Assembly (NCBI GenBank): GCA_963794605.1
Contig: CAWCEN010000006.1
Location: 62,001-126,000 of the forward strand
From: VAXT01 sp963794605
GTDB lineage: Bacteria; Actinomycetota; Thermoleophilia; Gaiellales; Gaiellaceae
Direction: 5' to 3'
Length of the DNA stretch: 64,000 nucleotides
The position numbers and the translations under genes were made by a program. Each line of letters begins with the position of its first letter. The first letter of the stretch is position 1. Positions 32,864-40,023 of the stretch are shown here, one piece after another. Below the pieces are notes generated by a model that saw only the letters and a list, made by a program, of their open reading frames with translations, did not search any database and was not told where the DNA came from.

Positions 32864-33643
32864 GTGAAGATTGCTGTGTGCGTCAAGGAAGTCCCGGATG
32901 CGGCTGTCACCAAGCGCATCGACCCGAACACGAAGCGGCTTGACCGCTCCGGGGAGGGCGCGCTGAACCATTTCGACGGGCAGGCGGTCGAGGAGGCGCT
33001 CAAGGTGAAGGAAGCCGGCGGCGAGGGCGAGGTCGTGCTCGTCTCGATGGGCCCGGCCGGAGCGCTCGACTCGCTGCGCAAGGCGCTCGCGATGGGCGCG
33101 GACCGTGCGGTGCTCGTCTCGGACGACGCCGCGGCCGGCTCGGACCTCGTCGCGACCTCACGCGCGCTCGCTGCGGCGCTCGAGCGCGAGGGAGCGGATC
33201 TGGTGCTGTTCGGGCAGCAGTCGAGCGACTCCGACGGCGCTGTGCTCTGGGCAGCGGTGGCCGACCGGCTCCGGCGCCCGGTCATCTCCCAGGTCGCAGA
33301 GTTGACTGTCGCCGACGGCAAGGTGCGCGGCAAGCGCCAGACCGAGTTCGGCTACGACCTGATCGAGGCGCCGCTCCCGGCGATCGTCGCCGTCTCGGAT
33401 GCGATCAACGAGCCGCGCTACCCGTCTCTGAAGGGGATCATGAGCGCGAAGAAGAAGCCGCAGGAGAGCCTGTCCGGCTCCGATCTCGGCCTCGACGCGG
33501 ACGGCCTCGGCGAGCAGGGCTCCGCGACGAGCGTCCTCGCGCTCGGCGATCCCCCGCCGCGAGGCGATGCCCGCAAGATCGAGGACGACGGCAGCGCACC
33601 CGACCAGATCGTCGACTTCCTCGCGGAGAAGAAGCTCCTGTGA
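32864..33643 (+). CDS. etfB: Electron transfer flavoprotein beta subunit
   Basis: A 259-residue EtfB. The N-terminus KIAVCVKEVPDAAVTKRIDP and the AMP-binding region GADLVLFGQQSSDSDGA are typical, and the family signature covers KRQTEFGYDLIEAPLPAIVAVSD. With EtfA it accepts electrons from acyl-CoA dehydrogenases. A longer reading frame exists upstream, but homology begins at GTG 32864. The stop overlaps the etfA GTG (GTGA). Confidence 0.95.
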   Translation: MKIAVCVKEVPDAAVTKRIDPNTKRLDRSGEGALNHFDGQAVEEALKVKEAGGEGEVVLVSMGPAGALDSLRKALAMGADRAVLVSDDAAAGSDLVATSRALAAALEREGADLVLFGQQSSDSDGAVLWAAVADRLRRPVISQVAELTVADGKVRGKRQTEFGYDLIEAPLPAIVAVSDAINEPRYPSLKGIMSAKKKPQESLSGSDLGLDADGLGEQGSATSVLALGDPPPRGDARKIEDDGSAPDQIVDFLAEKKLL

Positions 33644-34599
33644 CGGTCGCCGTCTTTCTCGAGCATCACGACGGCGAGCTGCAGAAGGGCTCGCTGGGCG
33701 TCCTGGGCAAGGCGGCCTCACTCGGCGACGACGTCGTCGGCGTCGTGCTCGGGTCAGGCGTGAAGGAGCTCGCCGCGGGTGCGGGCCGGTTCGGAGCGAA
33801 GAAGGTCTTCGTCGCGGACGCGCCGGAGCTCGAGGCGCCGCTCCCGCAACCGCGGGTCGACGCACTCGCGCAGCTCGTTCGTGACCACGGCATCGACACG
33901 GTGCTCTTCGCTGCCTCGGTGCTCGCCTCGGACACGGCCGCAGGTCTCGCGGCACGGCTCGACGCGGGCCTGAACTGGGATCTCGTCGACCTCGCGTCGC
34001 AGGACGGGTCGCTCGTCGGTACGCGGCCCGCGCTCGAGGACAGCGTGTACGCAGACGTCGGCTGGACGAGCGACGTGAAGCTGGCGCTCTTCCGCCCGGG
34101 TGCGTTCGACCCTGCCGAGACTGGCGGAGAGGCCGAGGTCGAGGAGTTCACGCCGTCGTTCGAAGACTTCTCGACCCAGGCGACGATGATCGAGCAGGCG
34201 CACGAGGAGTCGGTAGGCCCGTCGATCGAGGACGCGGACGTGATCGTCGCCGGAGGGCGCGGTCTCGGCGGCCCTGAGAACTTCGCGCTCGTCGAGGAGC
34301 TGGCGAAGGCGCTCGGCGGAGCGGTCGCGGCAACGCGCGCCGTGGTCGACGCCGGCTGGTACCCGTACGCGACGCAAGTCGGCCAGACCGGCAAGACGGT
34401 CTCACCGAAGCTCTATGTGGCCTGCGGGATCTCGGGCGCGATCCAGCACAAGGTGGGTATGCAGGGCTCGGGCACGGTGGTCGCGATCAACAAGGACCCG
34501 AACGCGCCGATCTTCGAGTTCTGCGACCTCGGCGTCGTCGGCGATCTACACGAGATCGTCCCGAAGCTGACCGAGCTCGTTCGGCAGCGTAAGAGCTGA
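33640..34599 (+). CDS. etfA: Electron transfer flavoprotein alpha subunit
   Basis: A 319-residue EtfA. The N-terminal domain (TVAVFLEHHDGEL) is followed by the C-terminal FAD domain with VIVAGGRGLGGPENF, the phosphate-binding YATQVGQTGKTVSPKLYVACGISGAIQHKVGMQ stretch (about 248-280) and a terminal EIVPKLTELV. The GTG start overlaps the etfB stop by 4 nt and its own stop overlaps the next ATG (TGATG), so all three genes are translationally coupled. Confidence 0.96.
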   Translation: MTVAVFLEHHDGELQKGSLGVLGKAASLGDDVVGVVLGSGVKELAAGAGRFGAKKVFVADAPELEAPLPQPRVDALAQLVRDHGIDTVLFAASVLASDTAAGLAARLDAGLNWDLVDLASQDGSLVGTRPALEDSVYADVGWTSDVKLALFRPGAFDPAETGGEAEVEEFTPSFEDFSTQATMIEQAHEESVGPSIEDADVIVAGGRGLGGPENFALVEELAKALGGAVAATRAVVDAGWYPYATQVGQTGKTVSPKLYVACGISGAIQHKVGMQGSGTVVAINKDPNAPIFEFCDLGVVGDLHEIVPKLTELVRQRKS

Positions 34600-36287
34600 T
34601 GGCGCCCCGGCCGCGGCCCTCCGAATATCCGCCGCAGTTCGACGCGCGCGAGTTCGTCGACGAGCCCACCGACCCGCCGGACGAGCAGATCGAGGTCGGG
34701 ATCCTGATCGTCGGCGCGGGCCCCGCGGGGCTCGCGTGCGCGATCCGGCTCGGCCAGCTGATCGAGGAGTCGCCCCGGCTCGCAGAGCGCCTGGGCGAGG
34801 TTCCGGTCGCCGTGCTCGAGAAAGGCAAGCAGCCCGGCTCGCACTCGCTCTCCGGAGCGGTTGTCAACCCGAGCAGCCTCAGGCGCCTGTTCCGCGGCGA
34901 GAAGCGTGCCTCCGACATGCCGTTCTACGGCGAGGTCGAGGCCGAGGGCGTCTACTTCCTGCGGCACAACAGCTCGATGCGGATCCCGACGCCGCCCACG
35001 ATGAAGAACCGCGGGAACTACGTCGCGTCTCTCTCGCAGTTGACGCGTTGGCTCGCGGAGGAGGCAGAGAAGGCGGGCGCGACGATCCTCCCGGAGACGG
35101 TCGCGGAGAAGCTGCTCGTCAAGGACGGACGCGTCGTCGGAGTCCGGACCGGCGACAAGGGCCGTGGCCGTTTCGGTGAGCGCCTCGCAAACTTCGAGCC
35201 CGGCTCGGACATCCTCGCGCGGGTCACGATCCTCTGCGAGGGCACGCAGGGCCACCTGACCGGGGTCGCGATCGACACCTTCGGCCTCGAGGGCGAGAGC
35301 CCGCAGGTCTGGGCGCTCGGCGTGAAGGAGGTCTGGAAGGTCTCCAAGCCGCTGCACCGGGTCGTGCACACGCTGGGCTGGCCGCTGCGCCCGCAGGCGA
35401 AGTACCACGAGTTCGGCGGCTCGTTCATCTACCCGATGGGCGAGGACATGCTGACGGTCGGGATGGTCGTCGGGCTCGACTACCGCGACGCGGACCTGTC
35501 CGTCCACGACCTGCTCCAGCAGCTGAAGACGAACCCGTTCGTGCGCAAGATGCTCCAGGGCGGCGAGCGGATCGGATGGGGTGCGAAGACGATTCCGGAG
35601 GGTGGCTTCGTCGCGCTGCCGAAGCGGCTGCACGCGCCCGGTCTCCTCATGTGCGGCGACGGCCCGGGGATGGTCAACGTGCCGGCGCTGAAAGGGATCC
35701 ACTACGCGGTCGAGTCGGGTCACCTCGCGGCCGAGGCGGCCGCTGAAGCGCTCGGGCCGGGGCGGACGCCCTGGACGCCCGGAGCGCTCGGCGCCTATGA
35801 CGAGGCCATTCGCGAGAGCTTCATCTGGAGTGACCTCAAGGAAGTCCGCAACATGCGCCAGGCGTTCGGCCGCGGCTTCTACATGGGCGGTGCCCTCGCG
35901 GGTGCGATGACCGCCAGCAAGGGCAAGCTCCCTCCCGGAGACCATCCGACCGAGCCCGATGCCCTCGCCCCGGCCGTCCGCACCGACCGGCGCCGGCGCT
36001 ACCCGGCTCCCGACGGCAAGCTCACGTTCGACAAGCTCTCGAGCGTCTATCTCTCCGGCAACCGCACGCGGGACGACGCGCCCAACCACATCCGCGTGCG
36101 GACGGAGGTCCCCGCGGAAATAGCGGTCCTGTGGGAACAGATGTGCCCGGCCCAGGTGTACGAGGCGCAGGACGGACACGTCGAGATCACGCCGTCGAAC
36201 TGCGTCCAGTGCGGCGCGATCACGGCGAAGGGCGGCCGCCTGACGCCACCCGAAGGCGGCGCCGGCCCCGAGTACACGCTCACCTAA
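34599..36287 (+). CDS. Electron transfer flavoprotein-quinone oxidoreductase with an altered Fe-S motif
   Basis: A 562-residue ETF-QO. The FAD-binding Rossmann motif is VGILIVGAGPAGLACAI, there is an ETF-QO/FixC-type substrate domain, and a C-terminal ferredoxin-like segment. Canonical enzymes ligate [4Fe-4S] with four cysteines, the last three as CxxCxxC. Here Cys516 (CPAQVYE), Cys535 and Cys538 (NCVQCGAI) are present but the fourth position is Ile541. The conserved PPEGG tail follows. It should pass electrons from ETF to membrane quinone. The missing ligand suggests a changed cluster or a substitute ligand. Confidence 0.9.
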   Translation: MAPRPRPSEYPPQFDAREFVDEPTDPPDEQIEVGILIVGAGPAGLACAIRLGQLIEESPRLAERLGEVPVAVLEKGKQPGSHSLSGAVVNPSSLRRLFRGEKRASDMPFYGEVEAEGVYFLRHNSSMRIPTPPTMKNRGNYVASLSQLTRWLAEEAEKAGATILPETVAEKLLVKDGRVVGVRTGDKGRGRFGERLANFEPGSDILARVTILCEGTQGHLTGVAIDTFGLEGESPQVWALGVKEVWKVSKPLHRVVHTLGWPLRPQAKYHEFGGSFIYPMGEDMLTVGMVVGLDYRDADLSVHDLLQQLKTNPFVRKMLQGGERIGWGAKTIPEGGFVALPKRLHAPGLLMCGDGPGMVNVPALKGIHYAVESGHLAAEAAAEALGPGRTPWTPGALGAYDEAIRESFIWSDLKEVRNMRQAFGRGFYMGGALAGAMTASKGKLPPGDHPTEPDALAPAVRTDRRRRYPAPDGKLTFDKLSSVYLSGNRTRDDAPNHIRVRTEVPAEIAVLWEQMCPAQVYEAQDGHVEITPSNCVQCGAITAKGGRLTPPEGGAGPEYTLT

Positions 36288-36289
36288 GA

Positions 36290-36406
36290 GGGGTCAGACC
36301 CTGTAAAGAAGTGGCGCGACCCGGTCGGGCGGTTACGCGAAACGGGGATACATCTTTGCCCTTTCGTGACGCATGCGGCACAGAATTGGACCGGGGTCTG
36401 ACCCCG
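36290..36406. repeat. Inverted pair of GGGGTCAGACCC palindromes flanking about 90 bp
   Basis: GGGGTCAGACCCTG (36290-36303) and CGGGGTCTGACCCCG (36392-36406) are inverted copies of one near-palindrome in the 170-bp gap between ETF-QO and the MFS gene. Similar GGGGTCTGACCCC sequences occur as REP-type repeats in many genomes. The spacer holds no convincing ORF. Confidence 0.6.
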
Positions 36407-36445
36407 TGCGTCTGACGCCGTGAGGGCGACGGCCCGACGGACGCG

Positions 36446-36451
36446 TAGAGT
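36446..36451 (+). promoter_or_regulatory. Leaderless -10 element (TAGAGT) of the MFS gene
   Basis: TAGAGT ends 6 nt before the ATG at 36458; no Shine-Dalgarno. Confidence 0.4.
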
Positions 36452-36457
36452 CAGGGC

Positions 36458-37747
36458 ATGAGTGGAGGCGGCCTGTTCGGAGCCCTTCGCGAGCGGCGGT
36501 TCCGGCTGCTCTGGCTCGGGCAGGCGACGTCGACGCTCGGCGACGGGCTCGTCCCGGTTGCTCTCGCGTTCGCCGTCATCCAGACGCTCGACGGCTCGCC
36601 GACCGACCTGGGGATCGTCCTCGCCGCCCAATCGCTGCCGCTCGTCGTATTCGTCCTGGTCGGAGGCGTGTGGGCCGACCGCCTGCCGCGCCAGATGGTC
36701 ATGCTCGCCTCCGACCTCATCCGCTGCGTGGTCCAGGCGACGATCGCGGTTCTCCTCCTGTCCGGTCGCGCGGAGCTCTGGCAGCTCGTCGTCCTGGTCG
36801 CGATCTACGGAACCGCTCAGGCCTTCTTCCAGCCGGCTGCGACCGGCCTCGTCCCGGCGACGATCAGCCGGCCGCGGCTCCAGCAGGCGAACGCGCTGCT
36901 CGGTCTCTCGCGCAGTCTCGCCTTCGTCGTCGGCCCGGCCGTGGCCGGCGTCATCGCCGCAGCGACGAACCCGGGCAGCGTCTTCGTCGTCGACTCAGCG
37001 ACGTTCGCCGTCAGCGCGACCTCGCTCGCGCTCCTCCGCCTCTCGCGCAGTCGCCGAGAAGGAGAGCGCCGCAGCTTCTTCGCCGATCTCAAAGGCGGAT
37101 GGCACGAGCTCATCTCCCACACGTGGCTCTGGGTGATCGTCGCCTGGGCCGCCACGTTCCTCGGCATCGTCGTAGCGCCGTGGATGACGCTCGGTCCGGT
37201 CGTCGCGAAGGAGTCGCTCGGCGGCGCCGCCGCCTGGGGAATGATCGCCGCGGGGTGGGGCGCGGGCACGGTCGCCGGCGGTCTGATCGCTCTGCGCTGG
37301 AAGCCCGTTCGCCCGATGCTGACGTGCACGCTGCTCGTTCTGCTGATCGCGCCGGCCGTCGCCTTGCTCGCCATGCAGGCCCCGGCGCCGATGATCGCAA
37401 CCGCTCAGGCGATCGGCGGCGCGGGGATGGGGATCTTCAGCGCGGTGTGGCTGACGACGCTGCAACAGCACGTCCCGGAAGAAGCGCTCTCCCGCGTCAG
37501 CGCCTGGGACTGGATGGGCTCGTTCCTCTTCCTGCCGATCGGCCTGATCGCAGCCGGCCCGGTCGCCGACCTGATCGGCATCTCGACCACGCTCTGGATC
37601 TCGGTCGCCTGGGCGGTCCTCTCGACCCTCACGGTGCTCCTCGTGCCGAGCGTGCGCAACCTGCGACGGCTGGACCTGCCGGAAGAGCCGGACGAGGTGC
37701 TGGCGCGGCTTCCGGGCGAGCCGGCCGAGGCGTTCCATGGCGGCTGA
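36458..37747 (+). CDS. MFS transporter (MFS_3/EntS-like)
   Basis: A 429-residue protein with about 11-12 membrane helices. The start RRFRLLWLGQATSTLGDGL is characteristic of the EntS/MFS_3 group, and GGVWADRLPRQMVM is the loop 2-3 motif A. A second half begins near HTWLWVIVAWA. It probably exports a small compound; no specificity can be read. The stop lies 11 nt inside the next gene. Confidence 0.9.
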   Translation: MSGGGLFGALRERRFRLLWLGQATSTLGDGLVPVALAFAVIQTLDGSPTDLGIVLAAQSLPLVVFVLVGGVWADRLPRQMVMLASDLIRCVVQATIAVLLLSGRAELWQLVVLVAIYGTAQAFFQPAATGLVPATISRPRLQQANALLGLSRSLAFVVGPAVAGVIAAATNPGSVFVVDSATFAVSATSLALLRLSRSRREGERRSFFADLKGGWHELISHTWLWVIVAWAATFLGIVVAPWMTLGPVVAKESLGGAAAWGMIAAGWGAGTVAGGLIALRWKPVRPMLTCTLLVLLIAPAVALLAMQAPAPMIATAQAIGGAGMGIFSAVWLTTLQQHVPEEALSRVSAWDWMGSFLFLPIGLIAAGPVADLIGISTTLWISVAWAVLSTLTVLLVPSVRNLRRLDLPEEPDEVLARLPGEPAEAFHGG

Positions 37748-38708
37748 GGTCTCGGGAGACGACGTCGTCGCGGCCCGGGCCGCGATCGCAGGTCGGCTGC
37801 ACCGCACGCCGATGTTCTCGTCCGCGACGCTCTCGAAGCGCGTCGGCGCTCCTGTCCACCTCAAGGCGGAGCTCTTCCAGCGCACAGGCTCGTTCAAGCC
37901 GCGCGGCGTGCTGACGAAGCTCGCGTCGCTCTCCGACCAGGAGAAACGCCACGGCGTGATCGGGATCTCCGCCGGCAACCATGCCCAGGCCCTCGCCTAC
38001 TGCGCCGCGCTCGACGGCATCGACGCGCTGCTCGTCATGTGGGAGGGCGCAAGCCCGCAGAAGATCGAGGCCACGCGTGCGTACGGTGCGTCGGTCGATC
38101 TCGACGCAGACGGGCCGGGCCAGGCGTTCGACCGCCTCCACGAGCTGATCGAGGAGACGGGCCGCCCGCTCGTGCATCCCTTCGACGACCCGTTGACGAT
38201 CGCGGGCCAGGGCACCGTCGGGCTCGAGATCGTCGAAGACGTTCCGGAGACCACCGTCGTCCTCGTCCCGGTCGGCGGCGGCGGGCTGGTCGCGGGCGTC
38301 GCGCTGGGCGCCGAGGGCCGCCGCATCGTCGCGATCGAGCCCGAGCTCTCGGACGCACTGCACAAGGGCCTCGAGGCGGGCGAGTCCGTGCGCGTCGAGC
38401 CGAAGTCGATGGCCGACGGCCTCAGCGCGCCCTTCGCCGGCGAGCTCCCGATTCACATCTGCAGCGAGCGCGACGTCGAGACCGTTCTCGTCTCGGAGGA
38501 CGAGATCACCGAGGGGATGCGCTTCCTCTACGGCCGCGCGAAGCTCGCTTGCGAGCCCGCAGCGGCGGTCGGAGTAGCGGCTCTCCTGGCCGGAAAAGTC
38601 GACGTCGAACCGCATGACACGGTGGCAGTCGTTGTCTCGGGCGGCAACGTAGCGGCCGAAATGGCCTCTGCTATCCTGGCTGCAAATGAAGGCCGGAATC
38701 CATCCTGA
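37737..38708 (+). CDS. PLP-dependent threonine ammonia-lyase/serine racemase-like enzyme
   Basis: A 323-residue fold type II PLP enzyme. Lys54 in GSFKPRG forms the Schiff base, SAGNHAQALA binds the substrate carboxylate, and GGGGLVAGVA is the PLP-phosphate loop. It lacks the C-terminal ACT/regulatory domain of biosynthetic IlvA and matches catabolic threonine dehydratase or serine racemase in length. Likely reaction: L-threonine to 2-oxobutyrate plus ammonia. It overlaps the MFS gene by 11 nt and rpmE by 23 nt. Confidence 0.88.
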   Translation: MAAEVSGDDVVAARAAIAGRLHRTPMFSSATLSKRVGAPVHLKAELFQRTGSFKPRGVLTKLASLSDQEKRHGVIGISAGNHAQALAYCAALDGIDALLVMWEGASPQKIEATRAYGASVDLDADGPGQAFDRLHELIEETGRPLVHPFDDPLTIAGQGTVGLEIVEDVPETTVVLVPVGGGGLVAGVALGAEGRRIVAIEPELSDALHKGLEAGESVRVEPKSMADGLSAPFAGELPIHICSERDVETVLVSEDEITEGMRFLYGRAKLACEPAAAVGVAALLAGKVDVEPHDTVAVVVSGGNVAAEMASAILAANEGRNPS

Positions 38709-38904
38709 CTACGACCTCGCGATCGTTCGCTGCTCCTGCGGCAACGAGTTTCAGACGCGTTCGACGAAGCCCGAGCTGCACGTCGAGATCTGCTCTGAGT
38801 GCCACCCGTTCTACACGGGCAAGCAGAAGCTCGTCGACACGGGAGGCCGCGTCGAGCGGTTCCAGCGCCGGCTGGAGAAGGCCGGCGGCGCCCGCAAGGG
38901 CTAG
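38686..38904 (+). CDS. rpmE: Ribosomal protein bL31
   Basis: A 72-residue large-subunit ribosomal protein. Cysteines in RCSCGN and CSECHPFYTG form the zinc-ribbon (C+) version of L31. MKAGIHPDY is the standard N-terminus. It overlaps the upstream PLP enzyme gene by 23 nt and is followed 9 nt later by the DUF1385 gene, an association usual in actinobacteria and firmicutes. Confidence 0.97.
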   Translation: MKAGIHPDYDLAIVRCSCGNEFQTRSTKPELHVEICSECHPFYTGKQKLVDTGGRVERFQRRLEKAGGARKG

Positions 38905-38913
38905 CAGCTAGAC

Positions 38914-39825
38914 ATGTCCAATGCGCCCATAGGCGGCCAGGCCGTCCTCGAAGGCGTGATGATGCGCGGGCCGTCGACGTGGGCGCTCGCGGTGCGCAAG
39001 CCGGACGGCGAGATCGCCGAGGTCAATCATCCGATCAAGTCGGTGATGACGCGGCACTGGTTCTTCCGCCTGCCGATCGTCCGCGGCGTGATCGCGCTCG
39101 GGGAGTCGCTCGCAATCGGTTTCCGCGCGCTGGCAATCTCGGCGAACTACGCGGCGCAGGAGGAGGGCGAAGAGGTCGAGACCGAGCTTTCCCGCGGCGC
39201 GATCATCTTCGCGTTCGCGATCGCGATCGGCTTCGCGCTGATGCTGTTCAAGGTTACGCCTGCGCTGATCACGAGCTGGCTGCCGATCGAGACGACCGGC
39301 TGGTTCGTGATCGTCGAGGGGGTCATCCGAGTCGGCATCTTCATCCTCTATCTACTGATCATCTCGTTGCTGCCCGACCTGAGGCGCGTGTTCGAGTACC
39401 ACGCCGCCGAGCACAAGGTGATCAACGCATACGAGGCCGGCGAGGAGCTCGTGCCCGAGCGCGTCCAGAAGTTCAGCCTGATCCACCCGCGCTGCGGCAC
39501 TGCGTTCCTGCTCTGGGTGATGGTGATCGCGATCTTCGTGTTCGCGTTCCTCGGCCGGCCGCCGCTGCCGTGGCTGATCGCGAGCCGGATCCTGCTCCTG
39601 CCTCTGATCGCGGGGCTCGCCTACGAGTTGATCCGCTTCGCGGGCAAGCACACCGAGAATCGCGTGCTCATGACCTTTCTCGCGCCGGGCCTGTGGCTCC
39701 AGCGGCTGACGACCCGGCAGCCGACGCTCGACCAGCTCGAAGTCTCGATCCGCGCGCTCAAGGAGGTCCTCCACGTCGAGGGCCGTACCACTCCGGATGA
39801 GCGCAAGGTCGAAGTAATGGCCTGA
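38914..39825 (+). CDS. DUF1385 family membrane protein
   Basis: A 303-residue protein with the family N-terminus APIGGQAVLEGVMMRGP, a conserved HAAEHKVINAYEAGE segment and 4-5 membrane helices (for example IIFAFAIAIGFALMLF, TGWFVIVEGVIRVGIFILYLL). The function is unknown. The family commonly neighbours rpmE and prfA, as it nearly does here, which suggests a link to translation or the cell envelope. Confidence 0.93.
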   Translation: MSNAPIGGQAVLEGVMMRGPSTWALAVRKPDGEIAEVNHPIKSVMTRHWFFRLPIVRGVIALGESLAIGFRALAISANYAAQEEGEEVETELSRGAIIFAFAIAIGFALMLFKVTPALITSWLPIETTGWFVIVEGVIRVGIFILYLLIISLLPDLRRVFEYHAAEHKVINAYEAGEELVPERVQKFSLIHPRCGTAFLLWVMVIAIFVFAFLGRPPLPWLIASRILLLPLIAGLAYELIRFAGKHTENRVLMTFLAPGLWLQRLTTRQPTLDQLEVSIRALKEVLHVEGRTTPDERKVEVMA

Positions 39826-39831
39826 CGCGAC

Positions 39832-40000
39832 GCGCTGGGCTACGCCCAGCGCTCGCTTCGCGGGTGAACCCCTGGTTCCCCCGCGCGCCCCCTCCTTGCG
39901 GGCGGTGGTTCGCTTCGAGACGCTGCGGGAGCCGCCCAGAGGAAGGGTGAGTCGACCGTTCCCCTCTCGTAGGTGTGCCTCCTGCCGGGCGAAGCCCGGC
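39832..40000. repeat. Hairpin-rich intergenic region related to the 72-bp repeat
   Basis: The 198-bp gap between convergent genes holds a perfect GCGCTGGGC-TAC-GCCCAGCGC hairpin (39832-39852), a GAGTCGACCGTTCC segment (39949-39962) and a GCCGGGC-GAA-GCCCGGC hairpin (39984-40000). GTCGACCG followed by a GGGC-RAA-GCCC hairpin echoes the repeats at 27730 and 46533, so it may be a diverged copy. Confidence 0.45.
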
Positions 40001-40023
40001 TCCGGCGGCCGGTGTCAGTTGCT

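Noticed and set aside
36304..36391. Spacer between the inverted GGGGTCAGACCC copies as a small insertion sequence
   Set aside because: It is under 100 bp with no transposase ORF and no visible target duplication; at most a REP pair.
39826..40023. Structured noncoding RNA gene in the gap before DUF2339
   Set aside because: Several hairpins are visible, but no promoter or known RNA family signature; treated as repeat-derived.
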